NCBI GenBank assembly: GCA_937926325.1
Contig: CALAZQ010000086.1
Location: 1-34,094, forward strand
DNA: 34,094 nt
Origin: an uncultured Planctomycetaceae bacterium
GTDB taxonomy: Bacteria; Planctomycetota; Planctomycetia; Pirellulales; UBA1268
Direction: 5' to 3'
Of this stretch, positions 1-8,411 are shown piece after piece. Below the pieces are notes generated by a model. The model saw nothing but the letters and a program-made list of their open reading frames with translations. It was not told the origin of the DNA and searched no databases. Position 1 is the stretch's first letter, and the number at the start of each line of letters is the position of its first letter. A program made the translations under genes and the position numbers.

Positions 1-1
1 T

Positions 2-29
2 GCTTCACGGAAAACGCCGACATCGTGTC
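2..29 (+). repeat. Left copy of an intergenic repeat also found at 34016-34043
   Basis: This stretch begins with gcttcacggaaa and reaches atcgtg at 22-27. The same 12-mer and the same atcgtg at the same spacing recur at 34016-34043, just after the universal stress protein gene. By eye 23 of 28 positions match. Both copies can fold into a small hairpin with the loop tcg. I know of no named element that matches it. Confidence 0.45.
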
Positions 30-35
30 GGCTTT
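16..35 (+). terminator. Possible rho-independent terminator of a gene left of the window
   Basis: A perfect 7-bp inverted repeat (gccgaca, loop tcg, tgtcggc) at 16-32 is followed by ttt and preceded by aaaa at 11-14. The stem is GC-rich and compact. The T-tract is only three bases, so this is a weak terminator candidate. It would close a plus-strand gene that ends before the window. Confidence 0.35.
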
Positions 36-85
36 GCCGCCGCTCTCCCGGCTGAGCCGATGTGGACGACTTTTTTCGGCCACCG

Positions 86-91
86 TACATT
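86..91 (+). promoter_or_regulatory. Possible -10 element of the DNA methyltransferase gene
   Basis: TACATT lies nine bases upstream of the ATG at 101. No clear -35 box and no Shine-Dalgarno sequence are visible. If used, transcription would start almost at the ATG, as proposed below for epmB and uvrC. Evidence is weak. Confidence 0.25.
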
Positions 92-100
92 CTTATCCCT

Positions 101-1144
101 ATGCCGCTTCCGCATTCGAATCCCAACACGCTCCCGCTCGCTGCCAATCGCGTCCACCGCGGCGATTGTCTCGACTTCCTTGGCCAACTGCCCAGCGGTT
201 GCGTGCCGCTGGCCTTCGCCGATCCGCCGTTCAACATCGGCTACGACTACGACAGCTACGATGACCGTCGCTCCAGCGACGACTATCTCGGCTGGTCGAA
301 ACGCTGGCTGGCGGAAATCTGCCGGGTGCTGCGGCCCGACGGCACCCTCTGGCTGGCGATCGGGGACGAGTACGCCGCGGAGCTCAAGGTGCTGGCCACC
401 CGTGAACTCGGCCTGACCTGCCGCAGCTGGGTTGTCTGGTACTACACATTTGGCGTCAATTGCCGGCAGAAGTTCAGCCGCTCACATGCCCATCTGTTTC
501 ATCTGGTCCGCGACCCCAAAGCATTCACGTTCAACACCGATGCGATCCGGGTGCCTTCGGCGCGAGAGCTGGTCTACGGTGACCGACGGGCCAACCCCAG
601 AGGGCGGCTGCCCGACGACACCTGGGTCTTGCGGCCCCAGGATCTACCCGAGGGTTTCTCGGCAGCAGAAGACACCTGGTACTTTCCGCGGGTCTGCGGC
701 ACCTTCAAGGAGCGGTCCGGCTGGCACGGCTGTCAGATGCCGGAACAGCTGCTCGGACGAATCATTCGGGCATCGAGCAACCCCGGTGATCTGGTGCTCG
801 ACCCTTTTGCCGGCAGCGGCACGACGCTGGCGGTCGCCAAGAAGCTGGGCCGCGAATTTCTCGGATTCGAGCTCTCGGAAACCTATGCTGAGCAGATTGC
901 CGGGCGATTAGCTGGCATCGAGGTTGGCCAGCAACTTGATGGCGCTCCGGAGCCCCTCAAGAGTGTTCCAGCAACGGCCGAGGGGAGAACGCTGGCAGCA
1001 CGAAAACCAAAACGCCCGTCGCGGCGACGCGGGGCCGACGATGATGGCCCCACCTTGTTCGACACCGAGCCCATGCCTGATGATGCCGCCGCCGGGAACG
1101 CCGCAGCCCCTGCTGCTGCGACCAGCGATGCGGTGAGCTCCTAG
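101..1144 (+). CDS. Orphan beta-class DNA methyltransferase (N6-adenine or N4-cytosine)
   Basis: Predicted site-specific DNA methyltransferase that moves a methyl group from S-adenosylmethionine to an exocyclic amino group of A or C. The catalytic motif DPPF is at residues 41-44 and the SAM-binding motif DPFAGSGTT at 234-242. Catalytic motif before SAM motif is the order of the beta class. The last 80 or so residues are rich in Ala, Pro, Lys and Arg and look disordered. I chose the ATG at 101 (347 aa); a GTG at 62 in the same frame would add 13 residues, and the conserved part starts after both. No restriction endonuclease or specificity subunit follows in the remaining 33 kb, so it looks solitary and may serve regulation or replication/repair marking. 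The recognition sequence cannot be read from the protein. Adenine versus cytosine specificity is unresolved. Confidence 0.88.
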   Translation: MPLPHSNPNTLPLAANRVHRGDCLDFLGQLPSGCVPLAFADPPFNIGYDYDSYDDRRSSDDYLGWSKRWLAEICRVLRPDGTLWLAIGDEYAAELKVLATRELGLTCRSWVVWYYTFGVNCRQKFSRSHAHLFHLVRDPKAFTFNTDAIRVPSARELVYGDRRANPRGRLPDDTWVLRPQDLPEGFSAAEDTWYFPRVCGTFKERSGWHGCQMPEQLLGRIIRASSNPGDLVLDPFAGSGTTLAVAKKLGREFLGFELSETYAEQIAGRLAGIEVGQQLDGAPEPLKSVPATAEGRTLAARKPKRPSRRRGADDDGPTLFDTEPMPDDAAAGNAAAPAAATSDAVSS

Positions 1145-1211
1145 CGGGCCTGCTGCCTTCGCATTCCACCGCTTACGATCGTTCACACGACCCTTCTGGA
1201 AAGGACTTCCG

Positions 1212-2063
1212 ATGAAATACGGCATCAATCTCCTGCTTTGGACCGACCGCATGCATGAGGGGCTGATGCCGGTGGTCGAGCAGGTCAAGACAATGGGCTA
1301 TGACGGTGTCGAGATGCCGATGTTTGAGCTCAACGAAGCCCTCTATGCCGACTGGGGGAAAAAGCTTGACGACCTCGGCCTGGAGCGGACTGCGGTGACG
1401 ATCCGCGGTGCCGGCGACAACCCGATCAGCCCGTCCGCCAGCGTGCGGGCAGCGGCGGTCGATGCGATGAAAAAGACGATCGACTGCTGCCACGCCGCTG
1501 GCGTGCCGCTGCTGGTCGGCCCCACCCATTCGGCCATCGGCGAGTTCTCCGGTGCCGGACCGACCGAAGACGAATTCAAGTGGGGCGTCGAGACGATGCG
1601 GCAGGCGGCCGAGCATGCCGCCGGTGCCGAGGTGACGATTGTCACCGAATACCTCAACCGGTTCGAGAACTACTTCCTCACCTGCGTCGAACAGACAGTC
1701 AATTTTGTGACGGCAGTCGATCATCCCAACGTCCGGATGATGTACGACACCTTTCATGCCAACATCGAAGAAAAGAACCTCTCCGCGGCGATCGCCGCCG
1801 CAATGCCCTGGACGAAGCTGGTCCACATCTCGGAGAACGACCGCAGCACGCCCGGGCAGGGACACGTCGCCTGGGACGAGACGTTTGATGCCATTCGGGC
1901 CGCCGACTGGGACGGCTGGATGGTCGTCGAGGCCTTTGGGCTGGCGCTGCCGGCAATCGCCGCCGCGACCAAGATCTGGCGGAAGATGTACGCCACCGAA
2001 GAACAGCTGGCCAGTGACGCCCTCGCCTTCATGAAGGCCCACGTCGGCCAGCGCTGGGGCTGA
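1212..2063 (+). CDS. Ketose 3-epimerase family protein (D-tagatose/D-psicose 3-epimerase-like)
   Basis: TIM-barrel sugar isomerase/epimerase of the AP-endonuclease-2 fold, 283 aa, probably cytosolic. The metal ligands of Pseudomonas cichorii D-tagatose 3-epimerase (E152, D185, H211, E246) and its substrate residues (E158, H188, R217), as I recall them, all have counterparts here shifted by exactly six: E146, D179, H205, E240, and E152, H182, R211. This regular offset supports a working metal-dependent C3 epimerase or a close relative such as hydroxypyruvate isomerase. The start ATG follows ggaaagga at a good Shine-Dalgarno distance. scpB begins 25 bp after its stop, so co-transcription is possible without a functional link. 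The true substrate is unknown; annotation pipelines may call it hydroxypyruvate isomerase or sugar phosphate isomerase/epimerase. Confidence 0.85.
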   Translation: MKYGINLLLWTDRMHEGLMPVVEQVKTMGYDGVEMPMFELNEALYADWGKKLDDLGLERTAVTIRGAGDNPISPSASVRAAAVDAMKKTIDCCHAAGVPLLVGPTHSAIGEFSGAGPTEDEFKWGVETMRQAAEHAAGAEVTIVTEYLNRFENYFLTCVEQTVNFVTAVDHPNVRMMYDTFHANIEEKNLSAAIAAAMPWTKLVHISENDRSTPGQGHVAWDETFDAIRAADWDGWMVVEAFGLALPAIAAATKIWRKMYATEEQLASDALAFMKAHVGQRWG

Positions 2064-2088
2064 GGTTTATCTGTGGAAAAAGCCCTCC

Positions 2089-2844
2089 ATGCCACCGCCT
2101 GAGGATGAAACCACCGCCGGCTTTCAGGGACCACCGGCCGATGGCGGCATGTCGATCGATCGGCTGGCCCAGGCCTTCGCGGCCATGATGGGCGAGCCTG
2201 ACCCCTACGCCTCTGCTGGGGGCGGGGCTGAGCAGCTCGTCGAGGTCGATGCGTCGCCCGATCTCGATCAGGCAGGGGGTGAGCCGGCCGCCGAGCCGGC
2301 TGTCTGCCGGGTCGATCCGCGGTCGATCCTCGAGGCGCTGCTGTTCGTCGGCCTGCCGGGGGGCGAGCCGCTTTCCAGTCGGCGGGTCGCCCGGCTGATG
2401 CGGGGCGTCAGAGCCGCCGAAATCGATGCGCTGGCAGCCGAGCTTGCCGGCCAGTACGCCGCCAACGGCTGTCCCTATGAGGTGGTTTCCAAAGCCTCCG
2501 GCTGGCTGCTGCGGCTGCGGAATGAATATCGCCAGTTCGGCGCGGTGCTTGAAGCCAAGACCCGGCGGGTGCGACTCGATGCGGCCGCCCTCGACGCCCT
2601 CGCCGTGGTGGCCTGGAATCAGCCGGTGGCCCGCAGCGCGCTGGCTGAGCTTGGCTGCGACGCCAGCCCTGCCGTCTTGCGGCAGTTGGTCCGCCGGGGG
2701 CTGCTTGAACTGGTCAAACCGTCCGGTGACGCTGCGGCCCAGGCCGACAGCGAGCCGGCCTACCAGACGACGCAAAAGTTTCTCGAGGTCTTCCAACTCA
2801 GGTCTCTGGCCGACCTGCCCGACCCGCACGAGCCCCCCCGCTGA
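2089..2844 (+). CDS. scpB: Segregation and condensation protein B (ScpB)
   Basis: Winged-helix kleisin-partner protein that with ScpA and SMC forms the bacterial condensin needed for chromosome compaction and segregation. The conserved region starts near residue 75 with ILEALLFVGLPGGEPLS, continues through a GGWRLR-like segment (SGWLLRLRNEYRQF), then the second winged helix with LDALAVVAWNQPVARSAL and RQLVRRGLLELV, and ends with the typical FLEVFQLRSLADLP. The family is usually about 180-200 aa; this one has 251 aa because of an acidic N-terminal extension of roughly 75 residues that looks disordered. No scpA or smc is in the window. The gene converges on the cca-family gene with 11 bp between stops, leaving no room for separate terminators. 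The Shine-Dalgarno sequence is weak (gtggaaaaag). Confidence 0.88.
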   Translation: MPPPEDETTAGFQGPPADGGMSIDRLAQAFAAMMGEPDPYASAGGGAEQLVEVDASPDLDQAGGEPAAEPAVCRVDPRSILEALLFVGLPGGEPLSSRRVARLMRGVRAAEIDALAAELAGQYAANGCPYEVVSKASGWLLRLRNEYRQFGAVLEAKTRRVRLDAAALDALAVVAWNQPVARSALAELGCDASPAVLRQLVRRGLLELVKPSGDAAAQADSEPAYQTTQKFLEVFQLRSLADLPDPHEPPR

Positions 2845-2855
2845 TCGCGGCCCAC

Positions 2856-4118
2856 TCAGCCTTCGGCCTGCCAGGCCTTCACCCGGTCGACCGCCTCGGT
2901 CCGGCTGGCAAGCCTGCCATCAAGCTGCAGCCGCCTCAGCTTTCTCAGCGTCTGCCCAACGGCCGGCCCGGCCGGGACCCCGAGCGTGAGCAGCTCGGCT
3001 CCACCAAGCAGCGGGGGCGGATTGAGCTCGGTGGCGGGACGATTCACCTGCCGGCTCACCCAGGCGGCAGTGTCGGCTGCCCCGCCGCCTTGTGCCGCCA
3101 AAGCCCGCAACAGGTCGGCCAGCCGAAATCGGCAGGCATCGGCCAGCCACGGCTGGAGTTCTGACCAAGGGCGGCCGGCAAGCTCGTCTGCCGGCGTTGC
3201 CGGCTCGATTGCCGCGAGGGCTGCGACCAGCCACCCGGCCAGCTTCCCTTCATGGTTGGCCAGCCGCAGCCGTCGGCTCAGCCGGCCGACCGCCGTCGGC
3301 TCATGCCGGCAGAGGATCGCCAGGGCGAGCGGCAGGTCGGGTTCATCGAGGGCATCGAGGGTGGCGGCAGCAGACGACCAGAACGCAGGGGGCTGGCCGG
3401 TGAACTCGTGAAAGACCGGTCCCGCCAACCCGGTATCGACAAGCAGCTCGATCGCCTGCCCCCGCCCCGGCCGCGAGCACATCGCCCGCAGTTCGGCGGC
3501 GATCCGCTCGGGGCTGACCGATTCGACGAACCGAGCCATCGATTCGATCGCCCGCCGGGTCTTCCGTTCCAAGGGGAAGTCAAAGCCGGCCGAGAATCGG
3601 ACCGCCCGCAGCATCCGCAGGTGGTCTTCGCCAAACCGCATGCTCGGCACACCGATCGCTCGGATGATGCCGTCGTTCAGATCCTGTTGGCCGCCCACAT
3701 AATCGAGCACCTCGCCTTCGAGTGGATCGAAGAAGAGACCGTTAATGGTGAAGTCCCGCCGCAGGGCATCTTCGCGGGCACTGCAGAAGGTCACACCGGC
3801 CGGGTGCCGGCCATCGGTAGAGGGGGCGTCAGCACGGAAGGTGGCCACCTCAACCTGGCCCGCCCCTTTCGGCCCCAGTACGGTGATCACCCCGAAGGCG
3901 GCCCCGACGGCCAGCGTGCGGCGGTGACCGAAGAGTGCCCGGACGGCGTCGGGCCGGGCGGAGGTGGCGACGTCATAGTCGGCTGGCGTGCGGCCGAGCA
4001 GTTCGTCACGGACGCAGCCACCGGCCCAAACGGCCTCGTGGCCGGCACGCCGCAGTCGGGCCACCACCTCGAAGGCGAACGCACGGGCGGCGGCGGGATC
4101 GGCTGTGATACTGGGCAT
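2856..4118 (-). CDS. cca: CCA tRNA nucleotidyltransferase / poly(A) polymerase family protein
   Basis: Class II nucleotidyltransferase that adds or repairs the 3' CCA end of tRNA, or polyadenylates RNA. The N-terminal catalytic head has GGCVRDELLGRTPADYDVAT (residues about 31-50), with the metal-binding Asp pair in the DYD segment. Further on are RRDFTINGLFFDP and EDHLRMLRAVRFSAGFDF, the ATP/CTP-recognition and flexible-loop region. The C-terminal half is helical and less conserved. The ATG at 4118 gives 420 aa, the usual size; the frame stays open to 4304, but those extra 62 residues are not conserved-looking. Sequence alone does not safely separate CCA-adding from poly(A)-adding enzymes; CCA addition is the more likely role in this phylum. 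Its 5' end faces the rhodanese gene across 119 bp. Confidence 0.88.
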   Translation of the reverse strand: MPSITADPAAARAFAFEVVARLRRAGHEAVWAGGCVRDELLGRTPADYDVATSARPDAVRALFGHRRTLAVGAAFGVITVLGPKGAGQVEVATFRADAPSTDGRHPAGVTFCSAREDALRRDFTINGLFFDPLEGEVLDYVGGQQDLNDGIIRAIGVPSMRFGEDHLRMLRAVRFSAGFDFPLERKTRRAIESMARFVESVSPERIAAELRAMCSRPGRGQAIELLVDTGLAGPVFHEFTGQPPAFWSSAAATLDALDEPDLPLALAILCRHEPTAVGRLSRRLRLANHEGKLAGWLVAALAAIEPATPADELAGRPWSELQPWLADACRFRLADLLRALAAQGGGAADTAAWVSRQVNRPATELNPPPLLGGAELLTLGVPAGPAVGQTLRKLRRLQLDGRLASRTEAVDRVKAWQAEG

Positions 4119-4237
4119 ACGACTGGTCGGTGCTCGACAGAGCTCCACTCCGTACGGTATTGTCCTCGGTGCGATCCGGGAAGCAATTCCCGTCGATGCC
4201 ACCACGGTCGTACCAGTTGCGCGAGGGCGTTCCCGCG

Positions 4238-4576
4238 ATGAGTCTGCCAGCTGAGATTGAACCTGCTGAGGCAGCAGCGGTACTCGCCGAAACAGCCGCC
4301 GCAAGTTGCCTGCTGCTCGACTGCCGGACGTCGGAAGAATATGCCACCGCGAAGATCGAGCGGGCTCGGCTGATCCCGATGCAGGAACTGCCAGAGCGGC
4401 TGGCAGAGATTGAAGCCTGGCGGGACCAACGGATTATCGTCCACTGCCATCATGGCGTTCGCAGCCTCCGGGTGACCAATTGGCTGCGGGAGCAGGGGTT
4501 TGATCAGGCCCAGAGCCTCCGGGGAGGCATCGAGGCCTGGAGTCGTGACGTCGATCCGGCGGTGCCGACGTATTGA
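4238..4576 (+). CDS. Single-domain rhodanese-like sulfurtransferase
   Basis: A 112-aa rhodanese domain. It contains LLLDCRTSEEYATAKIERA, the typical DxRxxxE(Y) strand and helix, and the active-site loop HCHHGVRSLR whose Cys carries the persulfide. The loop CxxGxRS is typical of GlpE/ThiF-associated single-domain rhodaneses. It ends with the common GFDQAQSLRGGIEAW segment. It has no signal peptide, so it is cytosolic. I chose the ATG at 4238, which follows gaggg; longer starts back to 4130 would add a Pro/Arg-rich leader without family similarity. The sulfur acceptor is unknown. It is divergent from the cca-family gene, and tRNA thiolation is one possible but unproven link. Confidence 0.87.
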   Translation: MSLPAEIEPAEAAAVLAETAAASCLLLDCRTSEEYATAKIERARLIPMQELPERLAEIEAWRDQRIIVHCHHGVRSLRVTNWLREQGFDQAQSLRGGIEAWSRDVDPAVPTY

Positions 4577-4602
4577 TGGAAGATCCGGCCAGCGTCGCCG
4601 CT

Positions 4603-4631
4603 TTTGCAGAATCTCGGCGAGGGGGTATCCT
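4603..4631 (+). promoter_or_regulatory. Candidate sigma-70-type promoter of the Gfo/Idh/MocA gene
   Basis: TTTGCA (4603-4608) and TATCCT (4626-4631) are separated by 17 bases, the optimal spacing, and each matches four of six consensus bases. It lies in the 170-bp gap between the rhodanese gene and the oxidoreductase gene, and would give a leader of about 110 bases. Confidence 0.4.
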
Positions 4632-4746
4632 TTGGCGACGGCTGAAAGGCTGTAACCGGGGACAAAAACAGACATTGTCTCAGACTTGGCCGACCCTTGG
4701 GTTCAGACGTCTTCCCATCCAACACCAATCGACACAGGAGAATCTC

Positions 4747-6066
4747 ATGCCCCGCACCACCCCGACCAGTGACGCCTTCCGTTTTTCCCGCCGGAACGCT
4801 GTGAAGATTGCCGGGGTGGCGGGCGGAGCAGTCGCCGCAATGCGGGGCGTCCATGCCCAGTCGCCCTCAACCGAGCTGATCCGCATTGGGCTGATCGGCT
4901 GCGGTGGCCGAGGCACTGGAGCGTTGACCCAGGCGCTCAGCGTGGAGGGCTCGAATGTCAAGGTGACGGCTGTCGCGGATGCCTTTGAGAAAAATATCAG
5001 TCGGACGCTGCGGGCGATCGAAAAGATGAAGGACAAGGTCGATCTGCCCAAGGAGCGGCAGTTTCACGGCCTCGATGCCTACAAGCAGGTGCTCGACCAC
5101 TGCGATCTCGTCATTCTGGCCACCCCTCCCGGCTTCCGGCCAAGTCATTTCGAGGCGGCGATCAATGCCGGCAAGCATGTCTTCATGGAAAAGCCGGTCT
5201 GCGTCGACAGTGCCGGAGCCCGGCTGGTACTGGAGGTCGCCAAGAAGGCCGATGAGACCAATCGCAAGGTCGTCGTGGGGCTGCAGCGGCACTACCAAAA
5301 TAGCTACCGCGAAACGATCAAGCGGGTCCAGGACGGCATGGTCGGTGAGATCATCGGCGGCCAGGTCTACTGGAACGGCAGCGGCATCTGGTACCGCAAG
5401 CGCGAGCCCGACATGAACGAGATGCAGTTCCAGGTCCACAACTGGTATCACTTCAACTGGCTCTGTGGCGACCATATCTGCGAGCAGCATGTCCACAATA
5501 TCGACGTCGCCAACTGGTTCCTCGACATGACGCCGGAATCGGCGTATGGCGTCGGTGGCAAGCAGAACCGGGTGCCGGGCCAGCCGAGTGAGATCTATGA
5601 TCATCACGCCGTCAACTTCGCCTATCCCAATGGCGTCCGGATCGCCAGCCAGTGCCGGCAGTTCCCGGGTGGGCAGAATCGTGTCAATGAGGAGTTCCAG
5701 GGCACCAAAGGTTTTGTGAAGATCGGTCAGATCACGGACTACGCGGGCAAGGTGCTCTGGAAGTGGGAGGGACCGAATCCGAACCCCTACCAGGTTGAGC
5801 ATGACGAACTGCAAGATGCCATTCGCAACGACAAGCCGCTGAACAACGCCTATTACGGGGCCACCTCAAGCTTTTCAGCAGTACTGGCGCGGACGGCGAC
5901 CTACACCGGCAAGCCGCAGTCTTACAACGAGCTGCTGGCAGCCGACTTCAACCTGATGCCGGCTGACCTCTCCTGGGAGTCGACTCCGCCAGTCGTCCCG
6001 GACGCCGACGGCAACTATCCGCTGCCGATGCCAGCCACCTACAAGCTGCCGAAGAAATTGGCCTGA
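4747..6066 (+). CDS. Tat-exported Gfo/Idh/MocA family oxidoreductase
   Basis: NAD(P)-dependent oxidoreductase, 439 aa, presumably acting on a sugar, inositol or sugar derivative outside the cytoplasm. The N-terminus has a twin-arginine signal (FRFSRRNAVKIAG, then an Ala/Gly-rich stretch ending at HAQ). Next is the Rossmann motif IGLIGCGGRGTGA, followed by EKPVCVDS, whose Lys is the conserved catalytic one, and a C-terminal alpha/beta domain with GDHICEQHVHNIDVANW, the usual substrate-site His region. The ATG at 4747 follows aggagaatctc, a clear ribosome site. Such secreted Gfo/Idh/MocA proteins are strongly expanded in Planctomycetes. The substrate cannot be told from sequence. The ald gene starts 35 bp after its stop. 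Confidence 0.9.
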   Translation: MPRTTPTSDAFRFSRRNAVKIAGVAGGAVAAMRGVHAQSPSTELIRIGLIGCGGRGTGALTQALSVEGSNVKVTAVADAFEKNISRTLRAIEKMKDKVDLPKERQFHGLDAYKQVLDHCDLVILATPPGFRPSHFEAAINAGKHVFMEKPVCVDSAGARLVLEVAKKADETNRKVVVGLQRHYQNSYRETIKRVQDGMVGEIIGGQVYWNGSGIWYRKREPDMNEMQFQVHNWYHFNWLCGDHICEQHVHNIDVANWFLDMTPESAYGVGGKQNRVPGQPSEIYDHHAVNFAYPNGVRIASQCRQFPGGQNRVNEEFQGTKGFVKIGQITDYAGKVLWKWEGPNPNPYQVEHDELQDAIRNDKPLNNAYYGATSSFSAVLARTATYTGKPQSYNELLAADFNLMPADLSWESTPPVVPDADGNYPLPMPATYKLPKKLA

Positions 6067-6101
6067 TTGAGGTGGTGTTCGCCTGAGCGAGACGCGTCGG
6101 C

Positions 6102-7217
6102 ATGAAAATCGGCATTCCGAAAGAGACCAAGCACGATGAATACCGTGTGGCCTTGCTGCCGGTCGGCGCTGAGGAACTGATTCGGGCCGGCCATGAGGTG
6201 CTGGTGCAAGCAACAGCCGGTAGCGGTTCAGGCCTTCCCGACGAGGCCTACGCCGCCTGCGGGGCCCGGCTGGTCGATTCGGCAGCCGAGGTCTTTGCCG
6301 AGGCTGATCTGATCGTCAAGGTGAAGGAGCCGCAGCCTCCGGAGTTGGAACTTATCAGGCCAGGCCAGACGGTCTTCACCTACTTTCACTTCGCCGCCGA
6401 CCGGTTACTGACTGAAGGCTTCCTCGCCACCGGGGCAACGGCCGTCGCCTATGAGACACTTCGGGATGAGCGGGGCCGACTGCCACTGCTCACCCCGATG
6501 AGCGAAGTGGCGGGCCGCATGAGCATCCAAGAGGGGGCGAAGTATTTGGAAAAGCCCCAGATGGGCCGAGGCATCCTGCTCGGTGGGGTACCGGGTGTCG
6601 CTCCGGCCGATGTGCTGGTGTTGGGGGCCGGCACCGTGGGGGCGAACGCGGCCAAGGTGGCGGCCGGCTTTGGGGCCAACATCGGACTGCTTGACACCAA
6701 CCTCGAGCGGCTGAGGTATCTCGATGACGTCACGCCGCCGAACATCGACTGCCTCTATTCCGACCGGCACACCATTCGGGAATGGCTGGGCCGGGCCGAT
6801 CTGGTCATCGGCAGCGTGCTGATCCCCGGTGCCCGAGCGCCCCATCTGGTGGAGCGGGATGACCTCAAACTGATGAAGCCGGGGGCGGTCATCATCGATG
6901 TGGCGATCGATCAGGGGGGCTGTGTCGCCACCAGCCGGCCCACGTCACATGCCGAGCCGACCTTTGTGGTCGATGGCATTGTCCACTACTGCGTGACCAA
7001 TATGCCGGGGGCTGTCGGTCGCACCAGCACCTATGCCCTCTGCAACGCCACCCTGCCCTACGTCATGCAACTGGCTGCGGTGGGGGTCGAAACCGCAGCG
7101 GCGGACAGTCCGGCGCTGCAGTCGGCGGTGAATGTCTATCGCGGGGAGCTGATTCAGCCCGCGGTGGCGGCTGCCTTCGGCCTGCCGTGCGGTGCCGGTC
7201 CGTTTGCCGCCGCCTGA
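6102..7217 (+). CDS. ald: Alanine dehydrogenase
   Basis: NAD-dependent enzyme that interconverts L-alanine with pyruvate and ammonia, cytosolic, usually hexameric. The 371-aa length is normal. Residues known from Mycobacterium tuberculosis Ald occur at the same numbers: R15, K75 in VKVKEP (substrate), H96 in TYFHFAAD (catalytic), D198 in GLLDTN (NAD ribose) and D270 in VAIDQGG (catalytic). The Rossmann motif LGAGTVGANAAK is at about 174-185. The Shine-Dalgarno sequence is weak. mtnA follows after 60 bp on the same strand. Together with glutamate synthase further along, it gives this region two nitrogen-assimilation/redox entry points, though they are not in one operon. Confidence 0.95.
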   Translation: MKIGIPKETKHDEYRVALLPVGAEELIRAGHEVLVQATAGSGSGLPDEAYAACGARLVDSAAEVFAEADLIVKVKEPQPPELELIRPGQTVFTYFHFAADRLLTEGFLATGATAVAYETLRDERGRLPLLTPMSEVAGRMSIQEGAKYLEKPQMGRGILLGGVPGVAPADVLVLGAGTVGANAAKVAAGFGANIGLLDTNLERLRYLDDVTPPNIDCLYSDRHTIREWLGRADLVIGSVLIPGARAPHLVERDDLKLMKPGAVIIDVAIDQGGCVATSRPTSHAEPTFVVDGIVHYCVTNMPGAVGRTSTYALCNATLPYVMQLAAVGVETAAADSPALQSAVNVYRGELIQPAVAAAFGLPCGAGPFAAA

Positions 7218-7277
7218 TTGCACCGGCGGCGGTCTGGTCGAGGCATTGCGGGTTCTTGAGTCTGCCTGGAAAACCTT

Positions 7278-8351
7278 ATGAACGAAATTGTCAACGTCGA
7301 ACCGGCTACCCTTCAGTGGCACGGCGAGGCCGACGGCCACCTCAACATTCTCGACCAGACGCTGTTGCCGGGCCGCATTGAGCATGTCCGCTGCCACGAC
7401 GTGCCGACCGTGGTCGAGGCGATCAAACTGCTGCGGGTGCGTGGGGCGCCGGCCATCGGCATCGCCGGAGCCTATGGGCTGGTCATTGCGGCCAACGAGG
7501 CGACGCGGCGGGGGCTCTCCTCCGCTGCCGCGCTGGCCCATGTGCGACAGCGGGCCGACGAGCTGGCCACGGCCCGGCCAACGGCTGTCAATCTCCAGTG
7601 GGCCGTCGATCGGCTCTTGAAACTGGTGGAGGTGGCGGGCGAGGCCACCGCCATCGATCTCCTGGCCACCCAACTGCTGGACGAGGCCCGTCGCATTCAT
7701 GACGAGGACCGGGACCTCTGTGCCGCCATCGGCAGCTTTGGTGCGGAACTTGTGCCGGAGGGCGATATCCTCACCCATTGCAACACCGGCAGCCTGGCAA
7801 CGGGGGGCGCCGGCACCGCCCTCGGGGTGATTGTCACCGCTTGGCGGCAGGGACGTCGTTTCCGGGTCTTTGCCGATGAAACCCGGCCGCTCCTCCAGGG
7901 GGCCCGCCTGACCGCCTGGGAACTGGTGCAGCGGCAGATTCCCGTGACTGTGCTGGTGGAGGGAGCGGCAGCCCACCTGCTCAAGACCGGCCGCATCGGC
8001 TGCTGCATCGTCGGGGCCGACCGGATTACCGCCAACGGTGACACCGCCAACAAAATCGGCACCTATGGCCTGGCCGTGGCGGCTCGGGCCCATGGCGTAC
8101 CGTTCTTCGTGGCGGCGCCATCCAGTAGTTTCGACCTGTCACTGGCGACGGGAGCGGCGATTCCAATCGAAGAGCGGGCGGCGGATGAGGTGCTCAAGCC
8201 CTTCGGAGTGCAGGCGGCTCCCCGGGGGGCAGAGGCGTTCAATCCCGCCTTTGATGTCACCCCGGCAGAGTTGATCACCGCGATCATCACCGAGCGAGGT
8301 ATCATTCGGGATGTCGGCCCCAAGACCGTGGCCGCCGTGCTGGCCGGCTGA
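7278..8351 (+). CDS. mtnA: S-methyl-5-thioribose-1-phosphate isomerase
   Basis: Methionine salvage enzyme converting 5-methylthioribose-1-phosphate to 5-methylthioribulose-1-phosphate. It belongs to the eIF2B-alpha-like family, 357 aa. Diagnostic motifs are VRGAPAIGIAGAYG, HCNTGSLATGGAGTALGV with the catalytic Cys at residue 168, DETRPLLQGARLTAWEL, and GADRITANGDTANKIGTYGLA with the catalytic Asp at residue 248. These two correspond to C160 and D240 of the Bacillus enzyme, both shifted by eight. No other mtn genes are next to it, so the pathway would be completed elsewhere. The start ATG is preceded by ggaaaa, a weak ribosome site. der begins 60 bp downstream. Confidence 0.95.
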   Translation: MNEIVNVEPATLQWHGEADGHLNILDQTLLPGRIEHVRCHDVPTVVEAIKLLRVRGAPAIGIAGAYGLVIAANEATRRGLSSAAALAHVRQRADELATARPTAVNLQWAVDRLLKLVEVAGEATAIDLLATQLLDEARRIHDEDRDLCAAIGSFGAELVPEGDILTHCNTGSLATGGAGTALGVIVTAWRQGRRFRVFADETRPLLQGARLTAWELVQRQIPVTVLVEGAAAHLLKTGRIGCCIVGADRITANGDTANKIGTYGLAVAARAHGVPFFVAAPSSSFDLSLATGAAIPIEERAADEVLKPFGVQAAPRGAEAFNPAFDVTPAELITAIITERGIIRDVGPKTVAAVLAG

Positions 8352-8411
8352 CGGTTGTTCCGTAAATGCTGGTCGGCAGCCGTTCCCCGCCTTCCGCTCG
8401 TTCCTCACTGT

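Noticed and set aside
109..131. attcgaatccc resembling a tRNA T-arm
   Set aside because: The flanking bases do not form the T-stem and no acceptor or anticodon arm lies at the right distance; it is inside the start of the methyltransferase gene.
1173..2042. A 289-codon minus-strand frame opposite the epimerase gene
   Set aside because: It is the complement of a well-supported gene with seven conserved active-site residues and shows no family signature.
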